A model generated the notes under the pieces. It was not told the DNA's origin and made no database searches. It saw nothing but the letters and a program-made list of their open reading frames with translations. A DNA stretch of 64,000 nucleotides from positions 124,001-188,000 of the forward strand of contig NZ_CDBH01000045.1 of assembly GCF_000820305.1 (NCBI RefSeq). The letters are read 5' to 3'. This document shows, piece after piece, positions 44,606-53,157 of the stretch (position 1 is its first letter; every line of letters starts with the position of its first letter). The translations under genes were made by a program, and so were the position numbers. This stretch comes from Aeromonas dhakensis. GTDB taxonomy: Bacteria; Pseudomonadota; Gammaproteobacteria; Enterobacterales; Aeromonadaceae.

Positions 44606-44986
44606 ATGAGAAACTCTATTGTTGCGGCCGCTCTGGTACTGGCTGGTTCCGGTTTCGCCGCCAATGCAGCAACGGTTGGGGATATCGCCGTGTATGCCAC
44701 AGAAAAATCGCACGGTTCGATATCGATAGGAACCAATAACGCCTACACAAAAACCTTTGATATTGCCTTGGCCAAACTATCAGGTGGTGATATTGATTTA
44801 TCAAAGATGTGTTTGAAAGCATACGGCAGAAATAATCAGGTGTTCAACGCTGACACGGTTGATGAAGCCCTGCTGTCAGGCGTTCTCAAGCAGGGGGGAA
44901 TGGTCAAGGGAATTGCTGTCTTTGCCGATAGTAATGATGCTGTCCTTGACGCCACGCTGGTGAAAATATCTGACAACTGCCATTAA
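44606..44986 (+). CDS. Small secreted protein, possibly DUF4354 family
   Basis: A 126-residue protein with a signal peptide (MRNSIVAAALVLAGSGFAANA, residues 1-21) and a beta-rich mature part. The single pair of cysteines (KMCLKAYG and the penultimate DNCH) could form one disulfide. The pattern fits the small secreted DUF4354-type proteins as I remember them, but I cannot verify this. AGGAG lies seven to eight bases before the ATG. Its DNA and the upstream 330 bp are AT-rich compared with neighbours, which suggests horizontal acquisition. Confidence 0.72.
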   Translation: MRNSIVAAALVLAGSGFAANAATVGDIAVYATEKSHGSISIGTNNAYTKTFDIALAKLSGGDIDLSKMCLKAYGRNNQVFNADTVDEALLSGVLKQGGMVKGIAVFADSNDAVLDATLVKISDNCH

Positions 44987-45082
44987 ATGGCACTCCTTGT
45001 TGGTGGCTGGGTAAATGCCTGTTCCCATATGCAGGGGGCAAGCGCACTTCCCATCCGGGTCATGTGTTATTGAGTCAGACCT

Positions 45083-46510
45083 CTATTCACATGACGTGCC
45101 CTGTTTGAGGGTGGCGTCGATAAGCCCGGCCAGTTTGATCAGGGCCGCCTCCAGCTGCTCGCTCCAGGGATGGGAGCTGTTGAGTCGCAGGCAGTGGTTG
45201 TGCAGTCCCTTGCTGGAGAAGAGGGCGCCGGGGGCCAGCGAGAAACCGCTGGCCAGCGCCCGGGCGTGCAGGGCTCGGCTGTCGAGGCGCGGGTCAAACT
45301 CGAGCCAGAGAAAATAGCCGCCATCGGGGGAGGAGATGCTCACTTCCCCCGGCAGCAGGCGCAGCAGGGCGGCCCGCATCTGCTGCTGGCGCTGGGCCAG
45401 GGTGTGGCGCAGCCGGCGAAAGTGGGCATCCACCCCGCCCTGACGCAGCATCTCGGCCAGCGCCAGCTGGCTGGGCACATTGGTGGAGAGGGTCGACATC
45501 AGCTGCAGCCGCTGCACCCGCTCGGCGTGGCGACCCGCCACCACCCAGCCGACCCGAAAGCCCGGTGCCAGGCACTTTGAGAAGGAGCTGCACAGCAGGC
45601 TCTCGCCCCGGGTATCCCAGTATTTGATGGGCCTTGGCCGCTCACGGCCAAAATAGACCTCGGCATAGACGTCATCCTCCACCAGCGCCACCCCGCGTCG
45701 GTTGAGCAGCGCCATCAGCGCCTGCTTGTGCTCATCCGGCATGGTGTGACCGAGCGGGTGCTGAACATTGCCCATCAGCCAGCACGCCTTGATGGGGCGC
45801 TGGGCGAGGGCCTCCTCCAGCAGGGCGAGATCGATGCCCACCCCGGGGATCACCGGGATCTCCACCGCATTGAGCTTGAGCCGCTCGATGGCTTGCAGGG
45901 CGCCATAGAAGGTGGGGGACTCCACCACCACCCAGTCACCGGGCTCGGTCAGCACCTGCAGACTGAGGGAGAGCGCCTCCATGGCGCCGGTGGTGATGAT
46001 GATCTGCTGGGGGTCCACCGCCAGTCCCTCGCTGGCGTAACGCTGGGCGATGGCCCGGCGCAGCGCCTCGTTGCCGGGGGGCAGGTCTGCCACCGTGCTG
46101 AAGGGGTCGAGCCGGCGCATGCAGCTGGCCAGCGCCCGCCCGAGCTGGGGATGAGGGAACAGGGTGGGGTCGGCCACCGACATGCCAAGGGGCACCAGCC
46201 CCCGTGACTTGCTCGCCTGCAACACCTCGAACACCAGATCGTTGATGTCCACCGAGCCGCTGTAGTGAGCCTGCTGGGGCAGGCTGGCGGCAGGACGGGA
46301 AGGTGCCGCCTTGACGTAGTAGCCGGACTGGGGGCGGGCGAGGATCCGCCCCTGGCTCTCCAGCAGCTGATAGGCCTGCAACACCGTCATGGGGCTCAGG
46401 CCATGGGTCTTGCAGCTCTGGCGGATGGAGGGGATGCGCTCGCCGGGTTGCCACACCCCGGCTTCAATCTGCTGTTGCAGGCGGTCGGCCAGCTGACGGT
46501 AAAGGGACAT
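45083..46510 (-). CDS. MocR-type (GntR-HTH/aminotransferase) transcriptional regulator
   Basis: A 475-residue chimeric regulator. Residues 1-70 are a GntR winged helix (LADRLQQQIEAGVWQPGERI, then LSPMTVLQAYQLLESQG), and the rest is a fold-type I aminotransferase domain with the PLP-binding lysine in SSFSKCLAPGFRVGW and a PPGNEALRRAIAQRY stretch. MocR proteins bind PLP and control vitamin B6, amine or transport genes. The ATG at 46510 has no clear ribosome-binding site and lies about a dozen bases from a TATAAC box, so the mRNA may be nearly leaderless. It is divergent from cydABX. Confidence 0.92.
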   Translation of the reverse strand: MSLYRQLADRLQQQIEAGVWQPGERIPSIRQSCKTHGLSPMTVLQAYQLLESQGRILARPQSGYYVKAAPSRPAASLPQQAHYSGSVDINDLVFEVLQASKSRGLVPLGMSVADPTLFPHPQLGRALASCMRRLDPFSTVADLPPGNEALRRAIAQRYASEGLAVDPQQIIITTGAMEALSLSLQVLTEPGDWVVVESPTFYGALQAIERLKLNAVEIPVIPGVGIDLALLEEALAQRPIKACWLMGNVQHPLGHTMPDEHKQALMALLNRRGVALVEDDVYAEVYFGRERPRPIKYWDTRGESLLCSSFSKCLAPGFRVGWVVAGRHAERVQRLQLMSTLSTNVPSQLALAEMLRQGGVDAHFRRLRHTLAQRQQQMRAALLRLLPGEVSISSPDGGYFLWLEFDPRLDSRALHARALASGFSLAPGALFSSKGLHNHCLRLNSSHPWSEQLEAALIKLAGLIDATLKQGTSCE

Positions 46511-46522
46511 GTGATGCAGCAA

Positions 46523-46566
46523 CTGTTATAGGTGTAATTCAATATAACTGCATCTGTTATAGGTGT
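46523..46566. repeat. Two 13-bp direct repeats between the MocR gene and cydA
   Basis: CTGTTATAGGTGT occurs at 46523-46535 and again at 46554-46566, 31 bp apart, about three helical turns. The first copy overlaps the likely -10 box (TATAAC on the minus strand) of the MocR gene. Spaced direct repeats are typical MocR operators, so this is the probable binding site for the regulator, serving both divergent genes. Confidence 0.65.
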
Positions 46567-46583
46567 CATGCTCCGTGGTGTAC

Positions 46584-46613
46584 TTGTCTCGCACAAAACG
46601 TGCAAGGTAAATA
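46584..46613 (+). promoter_or_regulatory. Possible cydA promoter
   Basis: TTGTCT at 46584 and TAAATA at 46608 with an 18-base spacer, just downstream of the second direct repeat. The palindrome GCAC-AAAAC-GTGC lies in the spacer. This would put the repeats directly upstream of the promoter, where a bound activator could contact polymerase. Confidence 0.4.
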
Positions 46614-46632
46614 CAACAAAAGAGAGTGACGC

Positions 46633-48204
46633 ATGATCAATCCGGATGACGTGGTCAGCCTGTCGCGCCTGCAATTTGGCGCCACGGCCATGTTCCACTT
46701 CCTGTTTGTGCCCCTCACGCTGGGGCTGTCCTGGATCCTGGTGATCGCAGAGTCGGCCTATGTGATGACCGGCAAGGTGATCTACAAGGACATCACCCGT
46801 TTCTGGGGCAAGCTGTTTGGCATTAACTTCGTGATGGGGGTGACCACAGGCATCACCCTGGAGTTCCAGTTCGGCACCAACTGGGCCTACTACTCCCAGT
46901 ATGTGGGGGACATTTTCGGCACCCCGCTGGCGGTGGAGGGGTTGATGGCCTTCTTCCTCGAGTCGACCCTGGTGGGGCTCTTCTTCTTCGGCTGGGACAA
47001 GCTCTCCCGCGGTCAGCATCTGTTGGTGACCATGCTGGTGGCGCTCGGCTCCAACCTCTCCGCGCTCTGGATCCTGATCGGCAACGGCTGGATGCAGAAC
47101 CCGGTGGGCGCCGAGTTCAACCTGGTGACCCAGCGCATGGAGCTGGTGGACGTGGCCGCGGTGATCTTCAACCCGGTGGCCCAGGTCAAGTTCGTGCACA
47201 CGGTGGCGGCGGGCTACGTGGCTGCCTCCCTGTTCGTGATGGGGGTGAGCAGCTGGTATCTGCTGCGCCGCATGGAGGTGCGCTTCGCCCTGCGCTCCTT
47301 CGCCATCGCCTCGGGCTTTGGGCTGGCCGCCATTCTCTCGGTCATCGTGCTGGGTGACGAGTCGGGCTATCGCACCGGCGAGGTGCAGAAGGTCAAGCTG
47401 GCCGCTATCGAGGCGGAGTGGGAGACGGAGCCTGCGCCGGCCGCCTTCACCCTGTTCGGCTTCCCGGATCAGGGGGCCGAGACCACCCACGCTGCGGTCA
47501 AAATCCCCTATCTGATGGGCATCATCGCCACCCGCTCCCTCGATGAGGCGGTGACCGGCATCAAGGATCTCAAGGCCCAGCACGAGACCCGCATTCGCAG
47601 CGGCATGGTGGCCGCCGGGGCGCTCGAGCAGATCCGCGCCGGCAACGACTCGGCCGAGAACCGTGCGCTGTTCGACAAGCACGGCCAGGATCTCGGCTAC
47701 GGGCTGCTGCTCACCCCCTATGCCAGCAACATCGCCAAGGCCGGTGAGGCCGAGATCGCCAGGGCGGTGGAAGACTCGGTGCCGCAGGTGGCGCCGCTGT
47801 TTTGGGGCTTTCGGATCATGGTCGGGTTGGGGGTAGTGATGCTCGGGCTGTTCGTGGCGGGTTTCGTCCAGCTCTGCCGCAACCGGCTGCTCGCCTCGCC
47901 CCGCCTGCTCAAGGCGCTGCTGTGGAGCATTCCGCTGCCCTGGATTGCCATCGAGGCGGGCTGGTTCGTGGCCGAATTCGGTCGCCAGCCCTGGACCATC
48001 AGCGACGTGCTGCCGGTGTCGGCCTCGGTGTCGCTGCTGCAGCCGGGCCAGCTCTGGTTCAGCCTGATCTCCATCTGTCTCATTTACTCCTGCCTGCTGG
48101 TGGTGGAGCTGTTCCTGCTGCGCCGCGTGATCCGCCAGGGGCCCGCCGTGCTGCATACCGGCCGCTACAGCGGTGAACAACCCGAACTTGCGAGGATCGC
48201 CTGA
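46633..48204 (+). CDS. cydA: Cytochrome bd ubiquinol oxidase subunit I
   Basis: A 523-residue membrane subunit that oxidises quinol and carries hemes b558, b595 and d. It aligns along its full length with E. coli CydA (522): [16 protein letters not shown] holds His22 (b595 ligand), [10 protein letters not shown] holds the b558 histidine, FRIMVGLG the b558 methionine, and [18 protein letters not shown] belongs to the quinol (Q) loop. The long Q loop places it in the CydA L-group rather than the short cyanide-insensitive CioA group. The stop overlaps cydB (TGATG). Being beside a MocR gene, away from cydDC, suggests a second, specialised oxidase (compare AppBC). Confidence 0.95.
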   Translation: MINPDDVVSLSRLQFGATAMFHFLFVPLTLGLSWILVIAESAYVMTGKVIYKDITRFWGKLFGINFVMGVTTGITLEFQFGTNWAYYSQYVGDIFGTPLAVEGLMAFFLESTLVGLFFFGWDKLSRGQHLLVTMLVALGSNLSALWILIGNGWMQNPVGAEFNLVTQRMELVDVAAVIFNPVAQVKFVHTVAAGYVAASLFVMGVSSWYLLRRMEVRFALRSFAIASGFGLAAILSVIVLGDESGYRTGEVQKVKLAAIEAEWETEPAPAAFTLFGFPDQGAETTHAAVKIPYLMGIIATRSLDEAVTGIKDLKAQHETRIRSGMVAAGALEQIRAGNDSAENRALFDKHGQDLGYGLLLTPYASNIAKAGEAEIARAVEDSVPQVAPLFWGFRIMVGLGVVMLGLFVAGFVQLCRNRLLASPRLLKALLWSIPLPWIAIEAGWFVAEFGRQPWTISDVLPVSASVSLLQPGQLWFSLISICLIYSCLLVVELFLLRRVIRQGPAVLHTGRYSGEQPELARIA

Positions 48205-49343
48205 TGGATTATGAAACCCTGAAACTCATCTGGTGGGGGCTGGTGCTGTTCATGCTGGTCGGCTTCATCGTGATGGATGGCTTCGATCTGGGCATCGCCA
48301 TGCTGCTGCCGGTGGTCTCGAAAGAGGATGAAGACCGCCGACTGGTGATCAACAGCGTGGGGCCGGTGTGGGAGGGCAACCAGGTGTGGCTCATCGCCGG
48401 CGCCGGCGCCCTGTTCGCCGCCTGGCCGCTGGTCTACGCCGCCGCCTTCTCGGCGCTCTATGTGCCCATGATAGTGCTGCTGCTTGGCCTCTTCCTGCGC
48501 CCGGTGGGCTTTGACTATCGCAGCAAGCTGGCCGATCCCCTCTGGCGCCGCTGGTGGGATCGCGCCCTGGTGGCCGGGGGGCTGGTGCCGACCCTGGTGC
48601 TCTCTGCCGCCATCGCGCTGGTGATGCAGGGCCTGCCGTTTCGCTTCGATAGCGCACTGCGCCTGCACTACGGGGCCTTCGATTTCCACTGGAGCTGGAT
48701 TGTCAGCGTGGTGGCGACCGGGGTGAGCCTGCTGCTGCTGCACGGCGCCAGCTTCCTGCAGGCCAAGGTAACGGGGACCCCAGCACTGCGGGCCCGTGGC
48801 CTCGCCATCCTGCTGGCACCGCTGGTGACCCTCTGCTATCTGCTGGCCGGCTGGCATCTGCTGGGGTTGCCGGGTTATCAGCTGACCGGCCTGGCGGGCC
48901 AGCCCTTTGACCCCAATGCCGCCATCAGCCCGCTGATGAAGGGGGTGATCCCCCACGCCTGCGGCTGGCTTGGCAACTACTTTGACTACCCGCTGCTGTG
49001 GCTGGTGCCCCTCATCGGCGCCCTGGCACCGCTGGCCAGCGGCATCGCCGCCTGGCAGGAGAAGGGACGGCTGGCGCTGCTGGCCAGCGGCCTGGCCTGC
49101 GCCGCCATGCTCTGCTCGGTGGCCATCGCCCTGTTCCCCTTCGTGCTGCCCTCGTCGCTGGATCCGGCCAGCAGCCTGACCCTGTGGGACGGCACCTCCA
49201 GCTTCAAGACCCTGACCATCATGTTCGGGATCGTGCTGGTGCTGATGCCCATCAACCTCGGCTACACCGGCTGGGTCTACCGGGTGGTGCGCGGCAAGCT
49301 GGATCGTGCCGGCATCAAGCGCGACAGCCATCAACTCTACTGA
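48204..49343 (+). CDS. cydB: Cytochrome bd ubiquinol oxidase subunit II
   Basis: A 379-residue partner subunit with about eight membrane helices. [20 protein letters not shown] and [16 protein letters not shown] are the usual start, then [15 protein letters not shown] and the end [13 protein letters not shown]. The length equals E. coli CydB (379). Its ATG shares one base with the cydA stop and cydX follows after 16 bp, so all three are one operon. Confidence 0.95.
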   Translation: MDYETLKLIWWGLVLFMLVGFIVMDGFDLGIAMLLPVVSKEDEDRRLVINSVGPVWEGNQVWLIAGAGALFAAWPLVYAAAFSALYVPMIVLLLGLFLRPVGFDYRSKLADPLWRRWWDRALVAGGLVPTLVLSAAIALVMQGLPFRFDSALRLHYGAFDFHWSWIVSVVATGVSLLLLHGASFLQAKVTGTPALRARGLAILLAPLVTLCYLLAGWHLLGLPGYQLTGLAGQPFDPNAAISPLMKGVIPHACGWLGNYFDYPLLWLVPLIGALAPLASGIAAWQEKGRLALLASGLACAAMLCSVAIALFPFVLPSSLDPASSLTLWDGTSSFKTLTIMFGIVLVLMPINLGYTGWVYRVVRGKLDRAGIKRDSHQLY

Positions 49344-49359
49344 CCCCAAGGGAGCCGCT

Positions 49360-49482
49360 ATGTGGTACTTCACCTGGATTTTGGGCCTGGGTTTCGCCCT
49401 GTTGCTGGGCCTGTGCAACCTGCTCTGGCTGGAAGCACGCTGGGAAGCCGATGAACGGGATGAGCCCCGCTCTCAACCCTGA
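49360..49482 (+). CDS. cydX: Cytochrome bd oxidase small subunit CydX
   Basis: A 40-residue single-helix subunit beginning MWYFTWILGLGFALLLGLCN and continuing LLWLEARWEADERDE, matching the E. coli CydX opening MWYFAWILG. CydX is needed for stability and activity of the bd oxidase. AGGGAG lies about five to six bases before the ATG. The presence of a dedicated CydX confirms a functional CydABX complex. Confidence 0.92.
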   Translation: MWYFTWILGLGFALLLGLCNLLWLEARWEADERDEPRSQP

Positions 49483-49560
49483 TCCCCCTCGGTCGGGGAG
49501 GGCAGACACTGCCTCGCCCCGACCCCTTTCTCTTGTCATCCAACCGACAGGTAATCCGTT

Positions 49561-50520
49561 ATGAAACAGACAATCAAAGCGGTGACGCTGGCCATCGGCT
49601 GCGCGCTCGCCACCGCGCCGGCCTGGGCCGAGCCCGTACAACTGACGCCACTGGACAAGGCATTCACCCTGCAGGTGCTCGGCAGCGGCGGCCCCATCTC
49701 CGACGATCTGCGCGCTTCCTCCAGCGAGGTGATCTGGTGGAAGGGCAAATCGCGCATCCTGATCGATGCCGGTGGCGGCGTCTATCTGCGCTTCGGCCAG
49801 GCGGGCGCCAAGCTCGAAGAGGTCGACTTCATCGGTATCACTCACTTTCACACCGACCATGTGACCGACCTGCCTGCGCTGCTCAAGGGGGCCTACTTCT
49901 TCAAGCGCAGCGATCCCCTCGATCTGGCGGGGCCGCAGGCCGGCTCGGCCTTCCCCAGCATGAGCGGCTACTTTGACGCCCTGTTTAACCCGAGCAAGGG
50001 GGCCTATGCCTACCTCGGCGGCTTCAAGGATGGCACCGATGGTCTCTTCCCCATCAATGTGCACGATGTGCCCTTCCAGACACCCCAGCCCCATCAGGTC
50101 TATCAGCAGGATGGCCTGACCATCACGGCGCTCGGCATCCCCCACGGGGACGTGCCCTGTCTGGCCTATCGCATCGAGAGCGCCGAGGGGACCATCGTCA
50201 TCTCGGCGGATCAGAACGGCAGCAACCCGGCCTTTGTGCCGTTTGCCAAGGGGGCCGATATCCTGGTGATGCCGCTCGCCATCCACGAGGGCGCCGATCC
50301 CGTCTCCGCCTCGCTCCATGCCAAGCCCTCGGTGGTCGCCAACATTGCCGCCGAAGTGAACCCCAAGCTGCTGGTGCTGAACCACTGGATGGGGGTCGGC
50401 CTCAATCACAAGAAGGAGGCGATGGCCATCGTCAAGCAGCGGTTCCACGGCCAGGTGGTGGCCGCCCGCGATCTCTCCAGTTACCCCGTTTCATCCGTCA
50501 AGGAGTCCAGCCATGAGTAA
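49561..50520 (+). CDS. Periplasmic metallo-beta-lactamase-fold hydrolase, first gene of a bufferin operon
   Basis: A 319-residue protein with a signal peptide (MKQTIKAVTLAIGCALATAPAWA, residues 1-23). The di-metal motif GITHFHTDHVTDLPALL (HxHxDH) is present, followed by IPHGDVPCLAYRI, VISADQNGSN and a final HWMGVGLNHKKE. This is the RNase Z/arylsulfatase-like branch of the MBL fold rather than a beta-lactamase. Its last eight bases overlap the precursor-peptide gene, so it belongs to the downstream operon. An MBL-fold enzyme is not among the core HvfABCD proteins, so its role (hydrolysing, trimming, or metal-related) is open. Confidence 0.88.
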   Translation: MKQTIKAVTLAIGCALATAPAWAEPVQLTPLDKAFTLQVLGSGGPISDDLRASSSEVIWWKGKSRILIDAGGGVYLRFGQAGAKLEEVDFIGITHFHTDHVTDLPALLKGAYFFKRSDPLDLAGPQAGSAFPSMSGYFDALFNPSKGAYAYLGGFKDGTDGLFPINVHDVPFQTPQPHQVYQQDGLTITALGIPHGDVPCLAYRIESAEGTIVISADQNGSNPAFVPFAKGADILVMPLAIHEGADPVSASLHAKPSVVANIAAEVNPKLLVLNHWMGVGLNHKKEAMAIVKQRFHGQVVAARDLSSYPVSSVKESSHE

Positions 50521-50842
50521 CGCACACAGCAACAAGAGCTCCCGCAAACTGAGCCTCTCCATCGCCATGACCGGCCTGATCGCGCTGACCCCCGGGCTTG
50601 CGCTGGCGGCCACCCCGAGCGAGGCACCGGTGAAGGCGGCGCCGAGCGAGCAGCACGGCGGCAAGTGTGCGGCCGGCAAGTGCGGCACCGAGAAGCGCTT
50701 CGAGAAGCAGGCCCTCGACAGCGATCCACAGGGCCGGCTGGTGCGCGCCCGCGATGGCAAGTGTGGTCTGGCGGAGCAGGGGATCAACGGCGAGACCCAG
50801 CGCCAGGAGAGCAAGATAACGGAGGGGGTATGCGGCCAATAA
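50513..50842 (+). CDS. HvfA/bufferin-type precursor peptide with Cys motifs
   Basis: A 109-residue precursor. Residues 1-33 form a signal peptide (ending GLALAA). The mature part has four cysteines: KCAAGKCG (Cys52, Cys57), DGKCG (Cys84) and EGVCG (Cys107), which fit the EGKCG-type motif of HvfA-like peptides whose cysteines are turned into oxazolone/thioamide or thiooxazole groups by DUF692 enzymes. Such peptides bind copper in the periplasm. It overlaps the MBL gene by eight bases and the DUF692 gene by 13. The motif is less regular than in long HvfA peptides, which is unusual. Confidence 0.85.
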   Translation: MSNAHSNKSSRKLSLSIAMTGLIALTPGLALAATPSEAPVKAAPSEQHGGKCAAGKCGTEKRFEKQALDSDPQGRLVRARDGKCGLAEQGINGETQRQESKITEGVCGQ

Positions 50843-51690
50843 GCGCCAGCAGCCGTGGCGTGGGGCTGCGCCAGGAGCATCTGGCCCAGCTCTGTGCGGC
50901 GCCTGCCCACCCCGGCATCGACTTTCTCGAGCTGGCACCGGAGAACTGGATGGCCATTGGCGGCGCCAGGCGGGAGCAACTGCAGCAGATCGCCGCGCGC
51001 TATCCGCTGGTGGCCCACGGGCTCAGCCTCTCCCTCGGCGATTGCCAGCCGCTCAATATGACCCTGCTCGGCCAGATCCGCGCCTTTCTAGACGAGTTTG
51101 CCATCGACATCTACAGCGAGCACCTGAGCTTTTCCCGCGATGCCCGGGGCTATCTCTACGAGCTGCTGCCGGTGCCGCGCCAGTGGGAGAACCTCCCCTA
51201 CCTGGCGGATCGGATCCGGCAGGTACAGGATGCGCTGGCCCGCCCGCTGGTGCTGGAGAACATCTCCTACTACCACGGCTATGAGCACGAGATGGCGGAG
51301 GAGGCGTTTCTGACCGAGCTGGTGGCGCGCAGCGGTTGCGAGCTGCTGCTCGACATCAACAACGTTTTTGTGAACAGCCGCAACCACGGCTACAGCCCCG
51401 AGCGGATGATTGCCGGGCTGCCGAGCCAGGCGATCCGCTACTTCCATATCGCCGGCCATCTGGAAGAGGCGGACGGCACCCTGCTGGATACCCATGGCCG
51501 TCCGGTCTGCGAGGAGGTGGTGGCGCTGGCCCGCTATACGGTGCAGACCCACGGCCTGCGCGCCCTGCTGCTGGAGCGGGATCACCATCTGCCCCCCTTG
51601 CCCATGCTGGAGGCCGAGCTGGCCCGGGTCCATCAGGCCTGCTGCGAGGCGACGGCGCATCCGGCGGGTCGGGAGGTGTGTCATGACTAG
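50830..51690 (+). CDS. DUF692 multinuclear non-heme iron enzyme (HvfB/MNIO), peptide-modifying
   Basis: A 286-residue TIM-barrel enzyme of the MNIO family, related to MbnB, that oxidises cysteines in a precursor peptide with an iron cluster. Metal-site motifs are visible: FLELAPENWM near residue 32, AHGLSLSLGD near 60, YSEHLSFS near 95, LVLENISYY near 140, LLLDINNVFVNSRNHG near 170, HIAGH near 205 and LLERDHHLPP near 250. The ATG at 50830 has GGAGG before it and lies inside the end of the precursor gene. It is translated with its partner and substrate. Confidence 0.93.
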   Translation: MRPISASSRGVGLRQEHLAQLCAAPAHPGIDFLELAPENWMAIGGARREQLQQIAARYPLVAHGLSLSLGDCQPLNMTLLGQIRAFLDEFAIDIYSEHLSFSRDARGYLYELLPVPRQWENLPYLADRIRQVQDALARPLVLENISYYHGYEHEMAEEAFLTELVARSGCELLLDINNVFVNSRNHGYSPERMIAGLPSQAIRYFHIAGHLEEADGTLLDTHGRPVCEEVVALARYTVQTHGLRALLLERDHHLPPLPMLEAELARVHQACCEATAHPAGREVCHD

Positions 51691-52477
51691 GCGAGAGCAA
51701 GCGGCATGGCCTGCCGCAGCGGTCCCGCCCCGGTTGTGGCAGCAGACCGAGTGGCTGGCCGGTTGCATACGGGAGTCGGCAGCCGAGCTAGCCCCCCACT
51801 ATGTGCGCAGCGTGCGGGCCAATGTCGAGGCGGTGCTGGAGAGTACCTTCGCGCTCACCTTGCACCACCTGACGCCGGTTGAGCGCGATGCGCTGGTGAA
51901 TGGTTTCGTCGCCCACCATGGCGCGATCGAGCCCGCCTTTCACCAGATTGCCACCGAGCTGGTGCGCCATGTGCAGCTTGGCCAGGGGGAGGGTTGGCTC
52001 AACTGGCCCGGGCTGCGGCTGGCGCTGCTGGAGTATGAGTGGGCCTGCCTGTGCGTCGAGATTGACGAGGCGCAGGTGCCGCGTCCGCTCGCGGGGGAAG
52101 AGGTGGAGATGGGCAGCCCGCTCTGGCTCAACCCCACCCTGCAGTTGCTGACGCTGCCCTTTGTGATCGAGCAGGGGCGGGTGGTGGCGGCCGGTCAGGC
52201 TCCCCAGCTTTGCGCCCTGTTTCGCTGCCCTGCCCATCAGCTGGTCAGCCAGGCGCTGCGCGAATTCGATGTGGCCCTGCTGCAGCTGCTTGGGCGGCAG
52301 CAAGGGGTCAGTGTGGTCGGGTTGGCCGCCCAGGTGCACATCTATCGCAGCGGTTTTGATCTGCTGGGGTGGGCCCGCCATTTTCACCGGCTCGGCCTGC
52401 TGGCCACTCAACCGCCATCCACAGAATCCCCATCCATTGAACGTCAGGTACCCCCTTTCCAAGGAGACATCCCATGA
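51683..52477 (+). CDS. DUF2063-domain partner protein (HvfC-like)
   Basis: A 264-residue cytoplasmic protein with the N-terminal DUF2063 domain (ELAPHYVRSVRANVEAVLESTFALTL; then FVAHHGAIEPAFHQIATELV). DUF2063 proteins (MbnC/HvfC-like) recognise the precursor peptide and form a heterodimer with the DUF692 enzyme. The ATG at 51683 overlaps the preceding stop by eight bases. Its own last bases overlap the DoxX gene (ATGA). An internal frame from 51410 is longer but runs antisense to known sequence and is rejected. Confidence 0.9.
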   Translation: MTRREQAAWPAAAVPPRLWQQTEWLAGCIRESAAELAPHYVRSVRANVEAVLESTFALTLHHLTPVERDALVNGFVAHHGAIEPAFHQIATELVRHVQLGQGEGWLNWPGLRLALLEYEWACLCVEIDEAQVPRPLAGEEVEMGSPLWLNPTLQLLTLPFVIEQGRVVAAGQAPQLCALFRCPAHQLVSQALREFDVALLQLLGRQQGVSVVGLAAQVHIYRSGFDLLGWARHFHRLGLLATQPPSTESPSIERQVPPFQGDIP

Positions 52478-53079
52478 ACAACACCCTTATCCATTGGTAC
52501 GAGCGGGCCGTGGCCCAGTGCAAGCGGCTCGACTTTCTGGCCCTGCTGGCCATTCGCCTCTACCTCATCCCGGTCATCTATGTGGGGGCCCACTCCAAGG
52601 TGGTGGGGTTTGCCGGCACGGTTGCCTGGTTTGGCGCGCCAGCCTCGGAAGGGGGGCTCAACCTGCCGTTCCCGACCCTGCTCGCCTTTCTGGCGGTGGG
52701 CACCGAGGTGCTGGGCTGCATCTGCATCGCCCTTGGTCTCTTTACCCGGGTCATGGCCATTCCGACCATCTTCCTGATGAGCGTGGCGAGCGCCATGGTG
52801 CACTGGAAGCACGGCTGGGATGCCATCGCCACCGGCAGCATGGAGGCTACATTGCGCCTCAACGGCTTTATCGAGTGGCTGGCCGCCAACTTCCCCGGTC
52901 GTTACAACTACATCACCGAGCTTGGGGATCCCGTGATGCTCAACAACGGGATGGAGTTTGCCGCCACCTACTTCGTGATGCTGCTGGTACTGCTGGTGTA
53001 CGGCGGCGGTCGCTACGTCAGCCTCGACTACTGGCTGGCTCGCGCCGTGACAGGCAAGGCCGGGCCGCAAGCGGCATAA
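52474..53079 (+). CDS. DoxX-family membrane protein (HvfD-like)
   Basis: A 201-residue protein with four predicted membrane helices typical of DoxX/HvfD (LLAIRLYLIPVIYVGAHSKVVGF, LLAFLAVGTEVLGCICIALGLF, TRVMAIPTIFLMSVASAMVH and a last helix near 165-188). It closes the five-gene operon and overlaps the DUF2063 gene by four bases. HvfD-like proteins are encoded in many bufferin operons; a role in moving electrons or the product across the membrane has been suggested for DoxX proteins but is not established. Confidence 0.9.
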   Translation: MNNTLIHWYERAVAQCKRLDFLALLAIRLYLIPVIYVGAHSKVVGFAGTVAWFGAPASEGGLNLPFPTLLAFLAVGTEVLGCICIALGLFTRVMAIPTIFLMSVASAMVHWKHGWDAIATGSMEATLRLNGFIEWLAANFPGRYNYITELGDPVMLNNGMEFAATYFVMLLVLLVYGGGRYVSLDYWLARAVTGKAGPQAA

Positions 53080-53106
53080 CAAAAATAAACAGAGCGTGAA
53101 AGCGAG

Positions 53107-53137
53107 ACGAGCGGCATCAGCCGCTCGTTTTTATTTT
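53107..53137 (+). terminator. Terminator of the bufferin operon
   Basis: A 9-bp stem ACGAGCGGC / GCCGCTCGT with an ATCA loop followed by TTTTATTTT, 27 bp after the DoxX stop. Confidence 0.9.
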
Positions 53138-53157
53138 GCAGAGGAAAGCCTGCGTTT

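Noticed and set aside
46396..48180. A 594-codon minus-strand frame opposite cydA
   Set aside because: It is antisense to cydA, His/Gln/Gly-rich and without family features.
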